Shown here one piece after another: positions 45,908 through 53,849 of a DNA stretch of 64,000 nt (the stretch's first letter is position 1; each line of letters begins with the position of its first letter). A program made the position numbers and the translations under genes. The notes below the pieces were generated by a model. It did no database searches. It was not told where the DNA came from and saw only the letters and a program-made list of their open reading frames with translations. The stretch lies in contig NZ_KQ474106.1 of assembly GCF_001401755.1 (NCBI RefSeq), positions 155,988 to 219,987 on the forward strand. The letters run 5' to 3'. Source of the DNA: Aquimarina longa SW024. GTDB lineage: Bacteria; Bacteroidota; Bacteroidia; Flavobacteriales; Flavobacteriaceae.

Positions 45908-46436
45908 CGACTGTCATACTATCGGTGGTTTTTATGGTGTCAATGGCAAAAAATTACAGCGTCAGTTTCGAGACTATATGAGTGAATTTAAAGAGGAGAG
46001 CTCTACACTATTATTACCAATAAAAGTGCTAAAGGCAAGAAAGGAGCTATCGTTGCTATACTCTCAGGGACTAAGGCTGAACCTATCATAGCACAATTGA
46101 TTAAGATCCCAAAATCACTTAGGGATAAGGTCAAAGAGATTACTTTAGATATGGCACATTCGATGAAGTTTATTGTAAAAAATGTTTCCCTAAAGCTATC
46201 CAAGTTACCGATCGCTTCCATGTACAAAAACTAGCTCTAAAAGCTTTGCAGGATATCAGGATTAAACATCGTTGGGAAGCTATAGACCAAGAAAATGAAC
46301 AGATCAAGTAAGCTAAAAGCAAACAAAAAGACTATAGTACAGAAACCTTTAGCAATAGGGATAGCAGAAAACAACTCTTAGCCAGAAGTAGATATCTACT
46401 CTATAAAGCACCTAATAATTGGACTCAAAACCAATA
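45908..46436 (+). pseudogene. ISAon1-type transposase catalytic part, broken
   Basis: Begins with CHTIGGFYGVNGKKLQRQFR. A deletion near 45997 removes the segment that would hold the first catalytic Asp. A frame change then leads to LYTIITNKSAKGKKGAIVAI and EITLDMAHSMKFI, and a second frameshift near 46180 leads to CFPKAIQVTDRFHVQKLAL. An in-frame TAA sits at about 46310, after which the text still reads YLLYKAPNNWTQNQ before homology stops near 46434. The last part of the protein is found 7.1 kb away at 53582. Confidence 0.85.
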
Positions 46437-46468
46437 CCGATACCCTAAAACAAATGATATCGGTATTG
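46432..46468. repeat. Inverted repeat at the point where transposase homology ends
   Basis: CAATACCGATA and TATCGGTATTG form perfect 11-bp arms with a 15-nt loop. The left arm begins exactly at the last recognisable transposase codons, so it may mark the end of the inserted DNA. Confidence 0.55.
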
Positions 46469-46541
46469 ATTTTAGAATTAAAATTAGCTTTAAAACACTC
46501 AAGGTTTTGTTTTTATACTTTTATCGTTTTTATATTAAATG

Positions 46542-46549
46542 TATATTTG
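46542..46549 (+). promoter_or_regulatory. Putative -7 element of the AraC-type regulator
   Basis: TATATTTG matches TAnnTTTG, 112 nt before the ATG at 46662. A perfect palindrome begins 8 nt downstream. Confidence 0.45.
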
Positions 46550-46556
46550 TTCCGTT

Positions 46557-46578
46557 TTATATGTTACATAACATATAA
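46557..46578. promoter_or_regulatory. Perfect palindrome, operator-like
   Basis: TTATATGTTA and TAACATATAA form perfect 10-bp arms with a CA spacer. Placed over the expected transcription start of the regulator gene, it would suit a repressor or an autoregulatory site. Confidence 0.5.
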
Positions 46579-46661
46579 ATTCATAAAATATTGACCTCTT
46601 GCACAACCCCCTTTCCTCATAAAATTTTAGATTAAATATTTGAAAAAAACCAACTAAAAAC

Positions 46662-48410
46662 ATGTCTATTCATAGAATAATTAGTTTTATAATCCTATCA
46701 CTACTATATCAACAGATATCCTATTGCCAGATCATATCTGAAACACCTGTTGATTCATTAAGAACTATGAGTTTTCAGGAACTTAAAGAAAAAATTTGGG
46801 GAATTCATAAAATAGATACCATAAATAAAGTATATGCAAAAGCTTATTTAGAGAAAGGAAAGGATATTGATAATTCATTTCATATTTCTAGAGGTTATTA
46901 TAATATGTCTCGCTTGTATCTTGATCATCTCGAAAAGCGAATCACTTATATTGATAGTGCAATCAATGTCATTAAAAATACAGAAGACACTAATTATCTT
47001 GCTTTCTTGTATACTCATAAAGGTGCAATATCTGAAGAAAAGGGAGTTTTTGATAAAGCCTTGAACTATTATCTGGAAGGCCTGAAAGTTTCAAAAAAAA
47101 CAAAGAATACTCGATATAGTGCTATTCTACAGCATAACATAGCATTACTTAAGAGATATTTTGGAAAATATGAAGAGGCAAAAGAATTGTTTAAAAAATG
47201 CATCGCCTATGAAAAATTAAATATAGGTAAAAAAAGAAATGACACATTGCCATATCTTTTAGGAATTTCAGAATTGATTGTTACCTATAGAAAGAATAAA
47301 GAAATAAACGCTGCTATATGTCTTAATGATCAAAATATTAAGTTAGCAAAAGGAACTGATATAGAATGTCTATTTCTTTTGAATACAGGGATAATTCAAT
47401 ATCATCAAGGGAAATACAAAAAAGCAATTGATAATATAGAAATAGGATTAGATAAATTATCCAAAAGTAAATATCGATTAGAATATGGAAATCATTATCT
47501 AATTGATTCTTATCTTTTTTTAGGTAAATCATATAATGCCATATCCAAAAAGGAGATAGCTACTCCTTATTTTAAAAAAATAGATTCAATAATTTTAAAA
47601 TCGAATTTTTTGATTCCAGAAACTCGATTTGCCTACTTAAAAATTATTGAATACTATAAATCTCGTGACGATAAAAACAATCAATTATACTACATTAATC
47701 GATTATTATATAATGATAGTATATTAGATCGTAATTATAGATACCTAAGTAATAAATTAACGGAAGAATATGACACACCAATTTTACTGGAAAATAAAGA
47801 AAAACTAATAAAAGAACTTGAAGCTAAAAAAAATAAATTCTACTATGGTTTAATAACTTTATTATTCCTGACGCTTATTATTAGTACTCTATACACAATC
47901 AATTATCAAAAAAACAAAAGGTATAAGGTTCGCTTTAATGAATTAATACTCTCTAAAAACGAAAAAACTGAGCCTGAAAAACTATCAAGCCTAAAAACGA
48001 GAAATAATACTAATGAATCGAATTCTTTTGCTGATATGAATATCGCAGAGGAAGTTATTGAAATTATCCTGAAAGGTTTGGATGCGTTTGAAAATAAGAA
48101 TGGTTTTTTGGAAGCTAATATTACTTCTGGAATTTTGGCAAAAAAAATGAATACCAATTCTAAATACTTAACCAAAGTCATCAAATTTTACAGAAAAAAA
48201 AGCTTTTCGCCATATATTAACGATCTAAGAATTGATTACATCATAGAAAAACTAACAATAGACACTAAACTACAAAAGTATACAATCAAGGCATTGGCTG
48301 TAGAAGCTGGATTTAATTCTGCTGAAGTGTTTTCTAAATCTTTTTTTAAAAAAACTGGGGTATATCCATCTTTTTTTGTGAAGCAAGTTCAACAGCTCGA
48401 TAATCAATAA
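46662..48410 (+). CDS. TPR-containing membrane regulator with AraC-type DNA-binding domain
   Basis: 582 residues. A signal-like N-terminus (ending ISYCQ, about 1-22) precedes a periplasmic array of TPR repeats (about 60-370; KALNYYLEGLKVSKKTKNTR). A membrane segment lies at about 393-413 (YYGLITLLFLTLIISTLY). The cytoplasmic C-terminus has an AraC-type double helix-turn-helix (about 490-580; LAVEAGFNSAEVFSKSFFKKTG). This one-component layout senses outside signals and binds DNA inside. It lies 115 nt before the lanthipeptide-like precursor, its likely target. Confidence 0.85.
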   Translation: MSIHRIISFIILSLLYQQISYCQIISETPVDSLRTMSFQELKEKIWGIHKIDTINKVYAKAYLEKGKDIDNSFHISRGYYNMSRLYLDHLEKRITYIDSAINVIKNTEDTNYLAFLYTHKGAISEEKGVFDKALNYYLEGLKVSKKTKNTRYSAILQHNIALLKRYFGKYEEAKELFKKCIAYEKLNIGKKRNDTLPYLLGISELIVTYRKNKEINAAICLNDQNIKLAKGTDIECLFLLNTGIIQYHQGKYKKAIDNIEIGLDKLSKSKYRLEYGNHYLIDSYLFLGKSYNAISKKEIATPYFKKIDSIILKSNFLIPETRFAYLKIIEYYKSRDDKNNQLYYINRLLYNDSILDRNYRYLSNKLTEEYDTPILLENKEKLIKELEAKKNKFYYGLITLLFLTLIISTLYTINYQKNKRYKVRFNELILSKNEKTEPEKLSSLKTRNNTNESNSFADMNIAEEVIEIILKGLDAFENKNGFLEANITSGILAKKMNTNSKYLTKVIKFYRKKSFSPYINDLRIDYIIEKLTIDTKLQKYTIKALAVEAGFNSAEVFSKSFFKKTGVYPSFFVKQVQQLDNQ

Positions 48411-48425
48411 TTTTGTATTTAATTT

Positions 48426-48453
48426 TTACTCTTAATTCTAGAATTAAGAGTAA
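48426..48453. promoter_or_regulatory. 28-bp perfect palindrome between regulator and precursor genes
   Basis: Two 14-bp arms (TTACTCTTAATTCT and its complement) meet without a loop. It lies 15 nt after the regulator stop and 72 nt before the precursor ATG. A loop-free palindrome suits a protein-binding site better than a terminator, though it could also end the regulator transcript. Confidence 0.5.
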
Positions 48454-48525
48454 TTTATTCAAAAAGGATATGACTTTTAAGGGTTTAATCATATTTTTAT
48501 AAAAATTTAAATCTAAAATAAAGTG

Positions 48526-48690
48526 ATGAAAAAAAGTAGAGGAATTAAAAAATTGAATCTAAGAAAGATTACTATTTCAAAATTAACTGAAAACCAAATG
48601 GCAAAAATTATGGGAGCAGCTACAGCTGATATTGAATGTGATCCTGGAAAAACAAAAAAAAATGAAGATGGGGATAATCCTTTCTGCTAG
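48526..48690 (+). CDS. Class I lanthipeptide-like precursor peptide
   Basis: 54 residues. The leader follows the Bacteroidota class I pattern of basic and Leu/Ile-rich residues (LNLRKITISKLTENQMAKI, residues 10-28), ending in MGA where many relatives have GG. The presumed core from residue 31 or 32 on contains exactly two Thr (33, 43), no Ser and two Cys (38 and the C-terminal 54), so two methyllanthionine rings (33-38 and 43-54) are possible. The core is acidic and Lys-rich in its middle. The S9 peptidase gene follows after 28 nt, and a LanC gene faces it. No dehydratase gene is in the window. Confidence 0.78.
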   Translation: MKKSRGIKKLNLRKITISKLTENQMAKIMGAATADIECDPGKTKKNEDGDNPFC

Positions 48691-48718
48691 ATTTTATAAC
48701 AGAATTTATTAAATAATT

Positions 48719-50902
48719 ATGATTTATAAACAAAGTCCGTTTTTGTTGTTTTTTTTAATTCTCATTCTTACATCTTCTTGTGCTAAGCAAATACCTAAAC
48801 CTCCCCTAGCTGTATCTGTCGTTGTCATGGATGAGTATCACGATCAAATAATACAAGATCCTTATAGGAATTTAGAGAATACTAAAGATTCTACAGTCAT
48901 AAATTGGCTTAGAAAACAAGAGAATTATGCTTCTAATATACTACAAAACATTCCTAATAGACAACAGTTAATAGATAAACTAGCGGCATTTGATATGGAA
49001 AAGGAGTTTGTCATTGATGATATATTGATCACTAAAAATCAAATGTATTTTTATACAAAAACGCTGGCAAAAGACAATATAGTCAAACTGTATTATCGTT
49101 CGAGTTTAGAGAGTCCGGAAATACTAATATATGATCCATCAATATATTCTCTTAAACAAAAATATCATATCAACTACTTTAAACCAGATTGGAATGGTGA
49201 AAAAGTAGCTGTGAGTCTATCAAAAAAAGGAGAAGAAGCTTCAGAAATCATCATTATAGAAGTGGGTGAAAAAAAAGTAATGCCTAACGTGATAAAAAAC
49301 TGTACTCCAACTATTGGAGGTATCCAATGGTTATCTGATAACTCTGGATTCATCTACTTACATGTACCTATTATTGATCCTACTCATCCTGACTATTGGA
49401 TCAATACTAGAGCTATACTATATAAAATAGGTAGTAATCCTAAAAAATTGAAAGATGTTTTTTCTAAGATCAATAACCCAGAACTCCCTCTTAATCCTGA
49501 AGATTTTCCGTTAGTTTTTAATATCGATCCTACTGACGATTATGTTTTTGGCTGGGTAGGTGGGTCATCTGCATTCTATGATATATATATTAAAAAAGAA
49601 GTGGATTTGTATAAAGAAAATACGTTGTGGCAATTATTATGTAAACAATCTGATAAAATAAAAAAAATTGTAGTTGATAAAGATTGGTTACTGTACTTGA
49701 CAGCAAAAGATGCTTCTAATTTTAAAATCTGTAGAACCTCATTAACAAAACCTGATTTTGATAACCCAGAGGTATTGGTTACAGAAAAAGAAGATCGTAT
49801 TATTAACGATTTTATATGGAACGAGAATACGTTATTTTTTACAACAAAAAAAAATGGCGTAGAGGCAAAGTTATATCAAGTCCAAAATTCCATAGAAAAA
49901 GAAATTATGCTACCCAAACCTTCTGGTACCGTTAAAATTAAACTCGTTGGATCGGATCAAAATCGATTACGAGTTTCCACAAGTGGATATCTCAACCCTA
50001 TTGTAGACTATATATATGACATATCAACGAAAAGTTTTAAAAGAGAAAACCTAAAGCAAAACATTGATTATTCTGAGTTTAAAAATCTGATAGTAGAAGA
50101 AATGGAAATCCCCTCTCATGATGGAGCTATGGTTCCTATTTCGATTATTAGAAACAAGGAAATCAAAAAAAATGGTCAGAATATTACTTTATTTTATGGT
50201 TATGGGGCATATGGAAAAACTGGTGGAGCATCCTTTAATTCCAATTTCCTTACATGGGTCTCAGAGGGAGCTATTCTGGTAATAGCTCGTGTAAGAGGAG
50301 GAGGTCATAAAGGAGAAGAGTGGCATAAAAGCGGTTATAAAACGACCAAACCCAATACCTGGAAAGATATGATTGCAACCACAGAATATATGATTAAAGA
50401 AGGCTATACTACACCAGAGAAATCAGCGATATGGGGGTCTAGTGCTGGAGGCATTATGGCAGGTAGAGCCATAACAGATCGTCCTGATCTATATAAAGCA
50501 GTAATTTTAACTTCTCCAGCCTTAAACATGCTACGTTGTGAAATTCAACCTAATGGACAGAATAGTATTAAAGAATTCGGTACGGTAAAAATAAAAGAAG
50601 AATTCGAGGCCTTATTAGAAATGGATTCTTATCATCATATAAAAGAAAAGACTAGTTATCCTGCAACTTTTGTTACTGGAGGGATGAAAGATGGTCGAGT
50701 AGTGATCTGGGATCCTGCAAAATTCGTTGCCAAGTTACAGGCCTATAATACATCATATAACCCGATTATATTTGGTATAGATTTCGAAGATGGGCATGCA
50801 GGAATGAATAATAATAAATTAGAACGATATAAAAAATATGCCGATGTATTTGCTTTTGCATTCTGGCAAACTGGACATGCAGCGTATCAACCGAAAAACT
50901 AA
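48719..50902 (+). CDS. S9 prolyl oligopeptidase family lipoprotein, candidate leader protease
   Basis: 727 residues. A lipoprotein signal (FFLILILTSSC, cysteine at 21) is followed by the S9A N-terminal motif DPYRNLEN, a beta-propeller (about 75-440) and the hydrolase domain. Its catalytic serine lies in WGSSAGG (about 578-584), with DGRVVIWDPAKF and the catalytic His in DGHAGMNN. S9 enzymes are known leader proteases in some lanthipeptide pathways (FlaP type). With the precursor gene 28 nt upstream, leader removal in the periplasm is the likely role (inference). Confidence 0.85.
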   Translation: MIYKQSPFLLFFLILILTSSCAKQIPKPPLAVSVVVMDEYHDQIIQDPYRNLENTKDSTVINWLRKQENYASNILQNIPNRQQLIDKLAAFDMEKEFVIDDILITKNQMYFYTKTLAKDNIVKLYYRSSLESPEILIYDPSIYSLKQKYHINYFKPDWNGEKVAVSLSKKGEEASEIIIIEVGEKKVMPNVIKNCTPTIGGIQWLSDNSGFIYLHVPIIDPTHPDYWINTRAILYKIGSNPKKLKDVFSKINNPELPLNPEDFPLVFNIDPTDDYVFGWVGGSSAFYDIYIKKEVDLYKENTLWQLLCKQSDKIKKIVVDKDWLLYLTAKDASNFKICRTSLTKPDFDNPEVLVTEKEDRIINDFIWNENTLFFTTKKNGVEAKLYQVQNSIEKEIMLPKPSGTVKIKLVGSDQNRLRVSTSGYLNPIVDYIYDISTKSFKRENLKQNIDYSEFKNLIVEEMEIPSHDGAMVPISIIRNKEIKKNGQNITLFYGYGAYGKTGGASFNSNFLTWVSEGAILVIARVRGGGHKGEEWHKSGYKTTKPNTWKDMIATTEYMIKEGYTTPEKSAIWGSSAGGIMAGRAITDRPDLYKAVILTSPALNMLRCEIQPNGQNSIKEFGTVKIKEEFEALLEMDSYHHIKEKTSYPATFVTGGMKDGRVVIWDPAKFVAKLQAYNTSYNPIIFGIDFEDGHAGMNNNKLERYKKYADVFAFAFWQTGHAAYQPKN

Positions 50903-50934
50903 ACTAATCCCATTCTTAAAAACTCTTTGTTTAT

Positions 50935-50973
50935 GGTAAACTATTGAATATATAATATATTCGATAGTTTACC
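50935..50973. terminator. Bidirectional terminator between the S9 and lanC genes
   Basis: 18-bp stem with a single G-U and a TAA loop (GGTAAACTAT / ATAGTTTACC outer part), lying between two convergent stop codons. It touches the lanC stop. Confidence 0.75.
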
Positions 50974-52187
50974 TATCCAATTAGTAAAGCTTCATCCCAT
51001 TTGGTATCAAAATCAGCTAAATAAGAAATAATCGCAAGACCGATCCCAGCTACGCCACCTAATAAACTTGTTTCTGATTTCCAATGATCTCTTCTATAGT
51101 ATTCTTTATAGCCAGCGTGTCCATCGACATATATTGCCATATCTAGCCCAGTTCTAGCCCAAAAATGACAAGCTTTTTTAAATACTGAATTCTTAGTCTT
51201 TTTGTACACATGATTATAGATATGCATAATTCCAAAAGCGCCATGACATATACCGGCATCTTTTACCGTTGTTTCCACAAAAGAACGTCTCTTTGTTGTC
51301 TGTTTTAATATGAGAATGGCTTCTTGATAAAGCTCTTCGTCATTTAAGACTTCTCCTACTCTTAACAGGGTCAACCCAATTCCTAAATCACCATAGCACC
51401 AAGCCAATCTAGAAAATGGATCAATAAACTCTCCTTCGAATATAAAATTGGAAAAAGAAGAAACTAATTCCGTGTTTTCATTTTTATTGCATATTAAATA
51501 GTTAACAGCTAGCTTTAACAGGTTTGATACATCATCATAAAAAACTGGATGTGCGGCAAGTCTTGACAAAAAATTAATAATACTTGATATCCCATGAGAT
51601 AAACTGAGGTTACAACCCTCAAACTTATTTTGATCTAAAGAATTTCTTGACTTCCACCAAATACCATTTTCGTTCTTAATAGCAGTATCTTTAAAAAAAA
51701 CAACAAGTACATCCAAATATTCTTTATATCGTTTTTTTGATATTCTGGATATTGAATTTTCATATCTCTTCAGGAAATAAAATCCATATCCAATAGCTCC
51801 ATGTAAAAAATCATAGTAGTTACTTTCTATATCTTTCTTCATCATTATAAGTAGATATTCATCTGTTTCTGGAGTGATAATATCTTCATCTAACTCTATA
51901 AATTGTTCTTCCTTTAGTAATTCTAAACCCCATAAAGCTCCCGATATACCATCACAAAATGTTGGATAGTTATACCCTTTTTGGATACGATCAAAAGTTT
52001 CAAAAATCATTTCAACTCCCTTATCAGTATGACTATTTTCGTTCAAGAATTTAGCATAATAAAAATGAAATAATGATACTCCAGTAGTTCCTCCTAAAAC
52101 ACCAATCTCATTATGGTTAGATGTTTCATATAGTAAAACAGCTCCTATTTCCTTCAATTTATCCTTCAGTTCCATTTTTATATCCAT
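50973..52187 (-). CDS. Lanthionine synthetase C-like protein (LanC cyclase)
   Basis: 404 residues of the LanC alpha/alpha barrel. Zinc ligands are Cys264 (WCYGD), Cys314 and His315 (GICHGAFG). The catalytic LSHG histidine is His198, and an Arg (260) precedes the WCYGD loop, as in NisC. Seven GxxG-type repeats are visible (SGALWG, GAIGYG, GDLGIG, GAFG, GGVAGIG). It should close thioether rings on a dehydrated precursor. It is convergent with the precursor/S9 unit, and an IS3 copy begins 160 nt upstream of its start, where a LanB gene might once have been. Confidence 0.9.
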   Translation of the reverse strand: MDIKMELKDKLKEIGAVLLYETSNHNEIGVLGGTTGVSLFHFYYAKFLNENSHTDKGVEMIFETFDRIQKGYNYPTFCDGISGALWGLELLKEEQFIELDEDIITPETDEYLLIMMKKDIESNYYDFLHGAIGYGFYFLKRYENSISRISKKRYKEYLDVLVVFFKDTAIKNENGIWWKSRNSLDQNKFEGCNLSLSHGISSIINFLSRLAAHPVFYDDVSNLLKLAVNYLICNKNENTELVSSFSNFIFEGEFIDPFSRLAWCYGDLGIGLTLLRVGEVLNDEELYQEAILILKQTTKRRSFVETTVKDAGICHGAFGIMHIYNHVYKKTKNSVFKKACHFWARTGLDMAIYVDGHAGYKEYYRRDHWKSETSLLGGVAGIGLAIISYLADFDTKWDEALLIG

Positions 52188-52369
52188 AAGTATTTATAAA
52201 AAAAATTAGCGTAATATAATAAAAGCACAGAAATACATACATTTACTTATAGGTGATTGTCAAAAAAAATCCCTATATCAGTCTAAAAAACGCAATATTT
52301 GATTGCTTCTTAAATACATACAATATAATAATGGACTTGCAAGAGAAATTCGGACAATTTTTCTAAGAC

Positions 52370-53265
52370 CTATGCTGCATTTTTAAGTTTATAATATTCT
52401 ATTTCGACTTCTAAGGGAGTTTTGTATCCCAAAGAAGAATGCAATCTTTTTCTATTATACCACACCTCTATATAATCAAATACAGCCGTTTTAGCTTCTT
52501 GTATTGTTTTGAAACTATGATGGTAAACAAGTTCTGTTTTTAATGTTTTAAAGAAAGATTCTGCTACTGCATTATCCCAACAATTAGCTTTTCTACTCAT
52601 CGATTGGGTAATTAACTTATTAGTAGTAACAATTTTTCTAAACTCTTTACTAGCGTATTGCACACCTCTATCGGAGTGAAAAAGTAAAGGTGCTTCTATT
52701 TTTCTTTTAGAAACTGCCATTTTACAAGCGGGTACTATTGTTTGATCAGTAAACAAAAAAGTACTCAATGATCAACCTATCACTTGACGGTCATATAAAT
52801 CAATTAATGTTGTTAAATATAACCATCCTTTATTGGTTTTAATGTAAGTAATATCAGAGATCCAAACCTAGTTTAATCTTTTAGGGTTAAAATCCCTATC
52901 TAAATGATTTTTGAATATGAGAAAAGAATGATTTGAATCTGTAGTTATCTTATATTTCTTTTTTAATTTACTTCTTAAACCATTAGATTTCATTAAGCGG
53001 GAGATCCTGTTTCTAGATACTCTATAGCCTCTTCTAAGAAGTTCTTGTTTAATCCTTGGACTTCCATAAGTTTGTCTACTAGCATAGAAGATGTTTTTTA
53101 TTTCTAGAGTGAGTTTCTGATCTTCTAAAACCCTATTACAAGAACCATTACTATACCATCTATAACAACTACTCCTAATAAAATTTTAACACTTTACATA
53201 TCCTCTCGATGGGATACATATGCTTATATAAAACTATGAATTGATAGAATTCCCATCGCTCTTGG
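52370..53265 (-). pseudogene. IS3-family orfB (DDE transposase), broken
   Basis: Reading from right to left: a frameshift near 53185 before RSSCYRWYSNGS, then an intact HTH-21-like stretch (TYGSPRIKQELLRRGY). A TAG near 52869 falls inside what should be LNQVWISDITYI, and a TGA near 52773 inside DRQVIGWSLS. The final 132 codons (52370-52768) are open and carry FHSDRGVQYAS and CWDNAVAESFF, the later D and E of the DDE triad. Three lesions make it inactive. Confidence 0.88.
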
Positions 53266-53523
53266 AGAAAATGTGAACGGCCTTTTTTAAGCTTTTCAGC
53301 TCTAATTGGGCATCTTTAAGAGCTTTACGTAACTCCTTAACTTCCTCACTATCTACTTGAGAAGGTTTTCAGACCCCCTTTCTTCATCATCTAACTTACG
53401 CCATCGATAAATCCTATCAACTTTAACACCTAATTCATTGGCTAATTCTTTTATGTTTTCTCGCTGATAGCTTAACCGAACAGCTTCTGATTTAAATTCT
53501 TTACTGTAAAATCGTTTCTTCAT
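53240..53523 (-). pseudogene. IS3-family orfA (helix-turn-helix), frameshifted
   Basis: Starts MKKRFYSKEFKSEAVRLSYQ with a clear transposase-8-type helix-turn-helix (IKELANELGVKVDRIYRW). It reaches a stop at 53353; the true continuation (VDSEEVKELRKALKDAQLEL) lies in another frame. A single frameshift explains it. Confidence 0.85.
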
Positions 53524-53575
53524 TGTTCTAAGATATTTATTTAAACATAAACGGTCTTAAATATCTGTCCGAATA

Positions 53576-53680
53576 AAGGTTAGCAACTCCAATGCAAAGA
53601 TAAAAGCACTTAGAGCACAATTCAGAGGAGTCAAAAATGTAGAATTCTTCTTATTTAGATTAACCAAAATATTTACATAA
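53576..53680 (+). pseudogene. C-terminal end of the ISAon1-type transposase
   Basis: Reads SNAKIKALRAQFRGVKNVEF then FLFRLTKIFT and a stop at 53678-53680, the usual end of ISL3-like transposases. It is in the same orientation as the N-terminal remnant at 45548, and its stop abuts the right terminal repeat. About 75 residues of the protein between the two remnants are missing (estimate from family length). Confidence 0.82.
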
Positions 53681-53849
53681 ACACAACAATTGGTCTTGAT
53701 CCACTAAAACACTCCAATAACATAAAAACAGTTTTTAAAGCTATCCCAGTAATTTTTAAAAAATTGTCTATAAAAATAGCACCAACTAGAATGTATTCAT
53801 ATTCAATTTCTACAACATAGATGATTTAAGTATAAAACTCCTTTTTAAA

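Larger units (their letters stand above)
52348..53574 (-). mobile_element. Decayed IS3-family insertion sequence
   Basis: About 1.23 kb. Ends at 52348 and 53574 begin with ATTCGGACA in inverted orientation and share a second block ending AAGACC. It holds orfA and orfB reading on the minus strand, both interrupted. No flanking duplication is clear. Nested in the larger mobile block between lanC and the C-terminal ISL3-like fragment. Confidence 0.85.
45482..53702 (+). mobile_element. Split ISL3-like (ISAon1-type) element carrying a lanthipeptide-like locus
   Basis: Terminal inverted repeats at 45482-45503 and 53681-53702 start with GGATCA and share GTTGTGT at the same offset (16 of 22 positions). 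Transposase N-terminal and middle parts lie at the left end, the C-terminal end at the right, all on the plus strand. About 7.1 kb of other DNA separates them: an AraC-type regulator, precursor peptide, S9 peptidase, lanC and an IS3 copy. The transposase is broken in several places, so the element cannot move by itself now. Confidence 0.8.
45474..53710. repeat. 8-bp target-site duplication ACTAAAAC around the mobile block
   Basis: Identical ACTAAAAC copies at 45474-45481 and 53703-53710 flank the two terminal inverted repeats exactly. Eight base pairs is the duplication length known for ISL3-family elements. It shows that both ends came from one insertion event downstream of murF. Confidence 0.85.

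Noticed and set aside
46003..46227. 74-codon minus-strand frame
   Set aside because: It lies opposite the decayed transposase, whose protein-level match on the plus strand explains the sequence.
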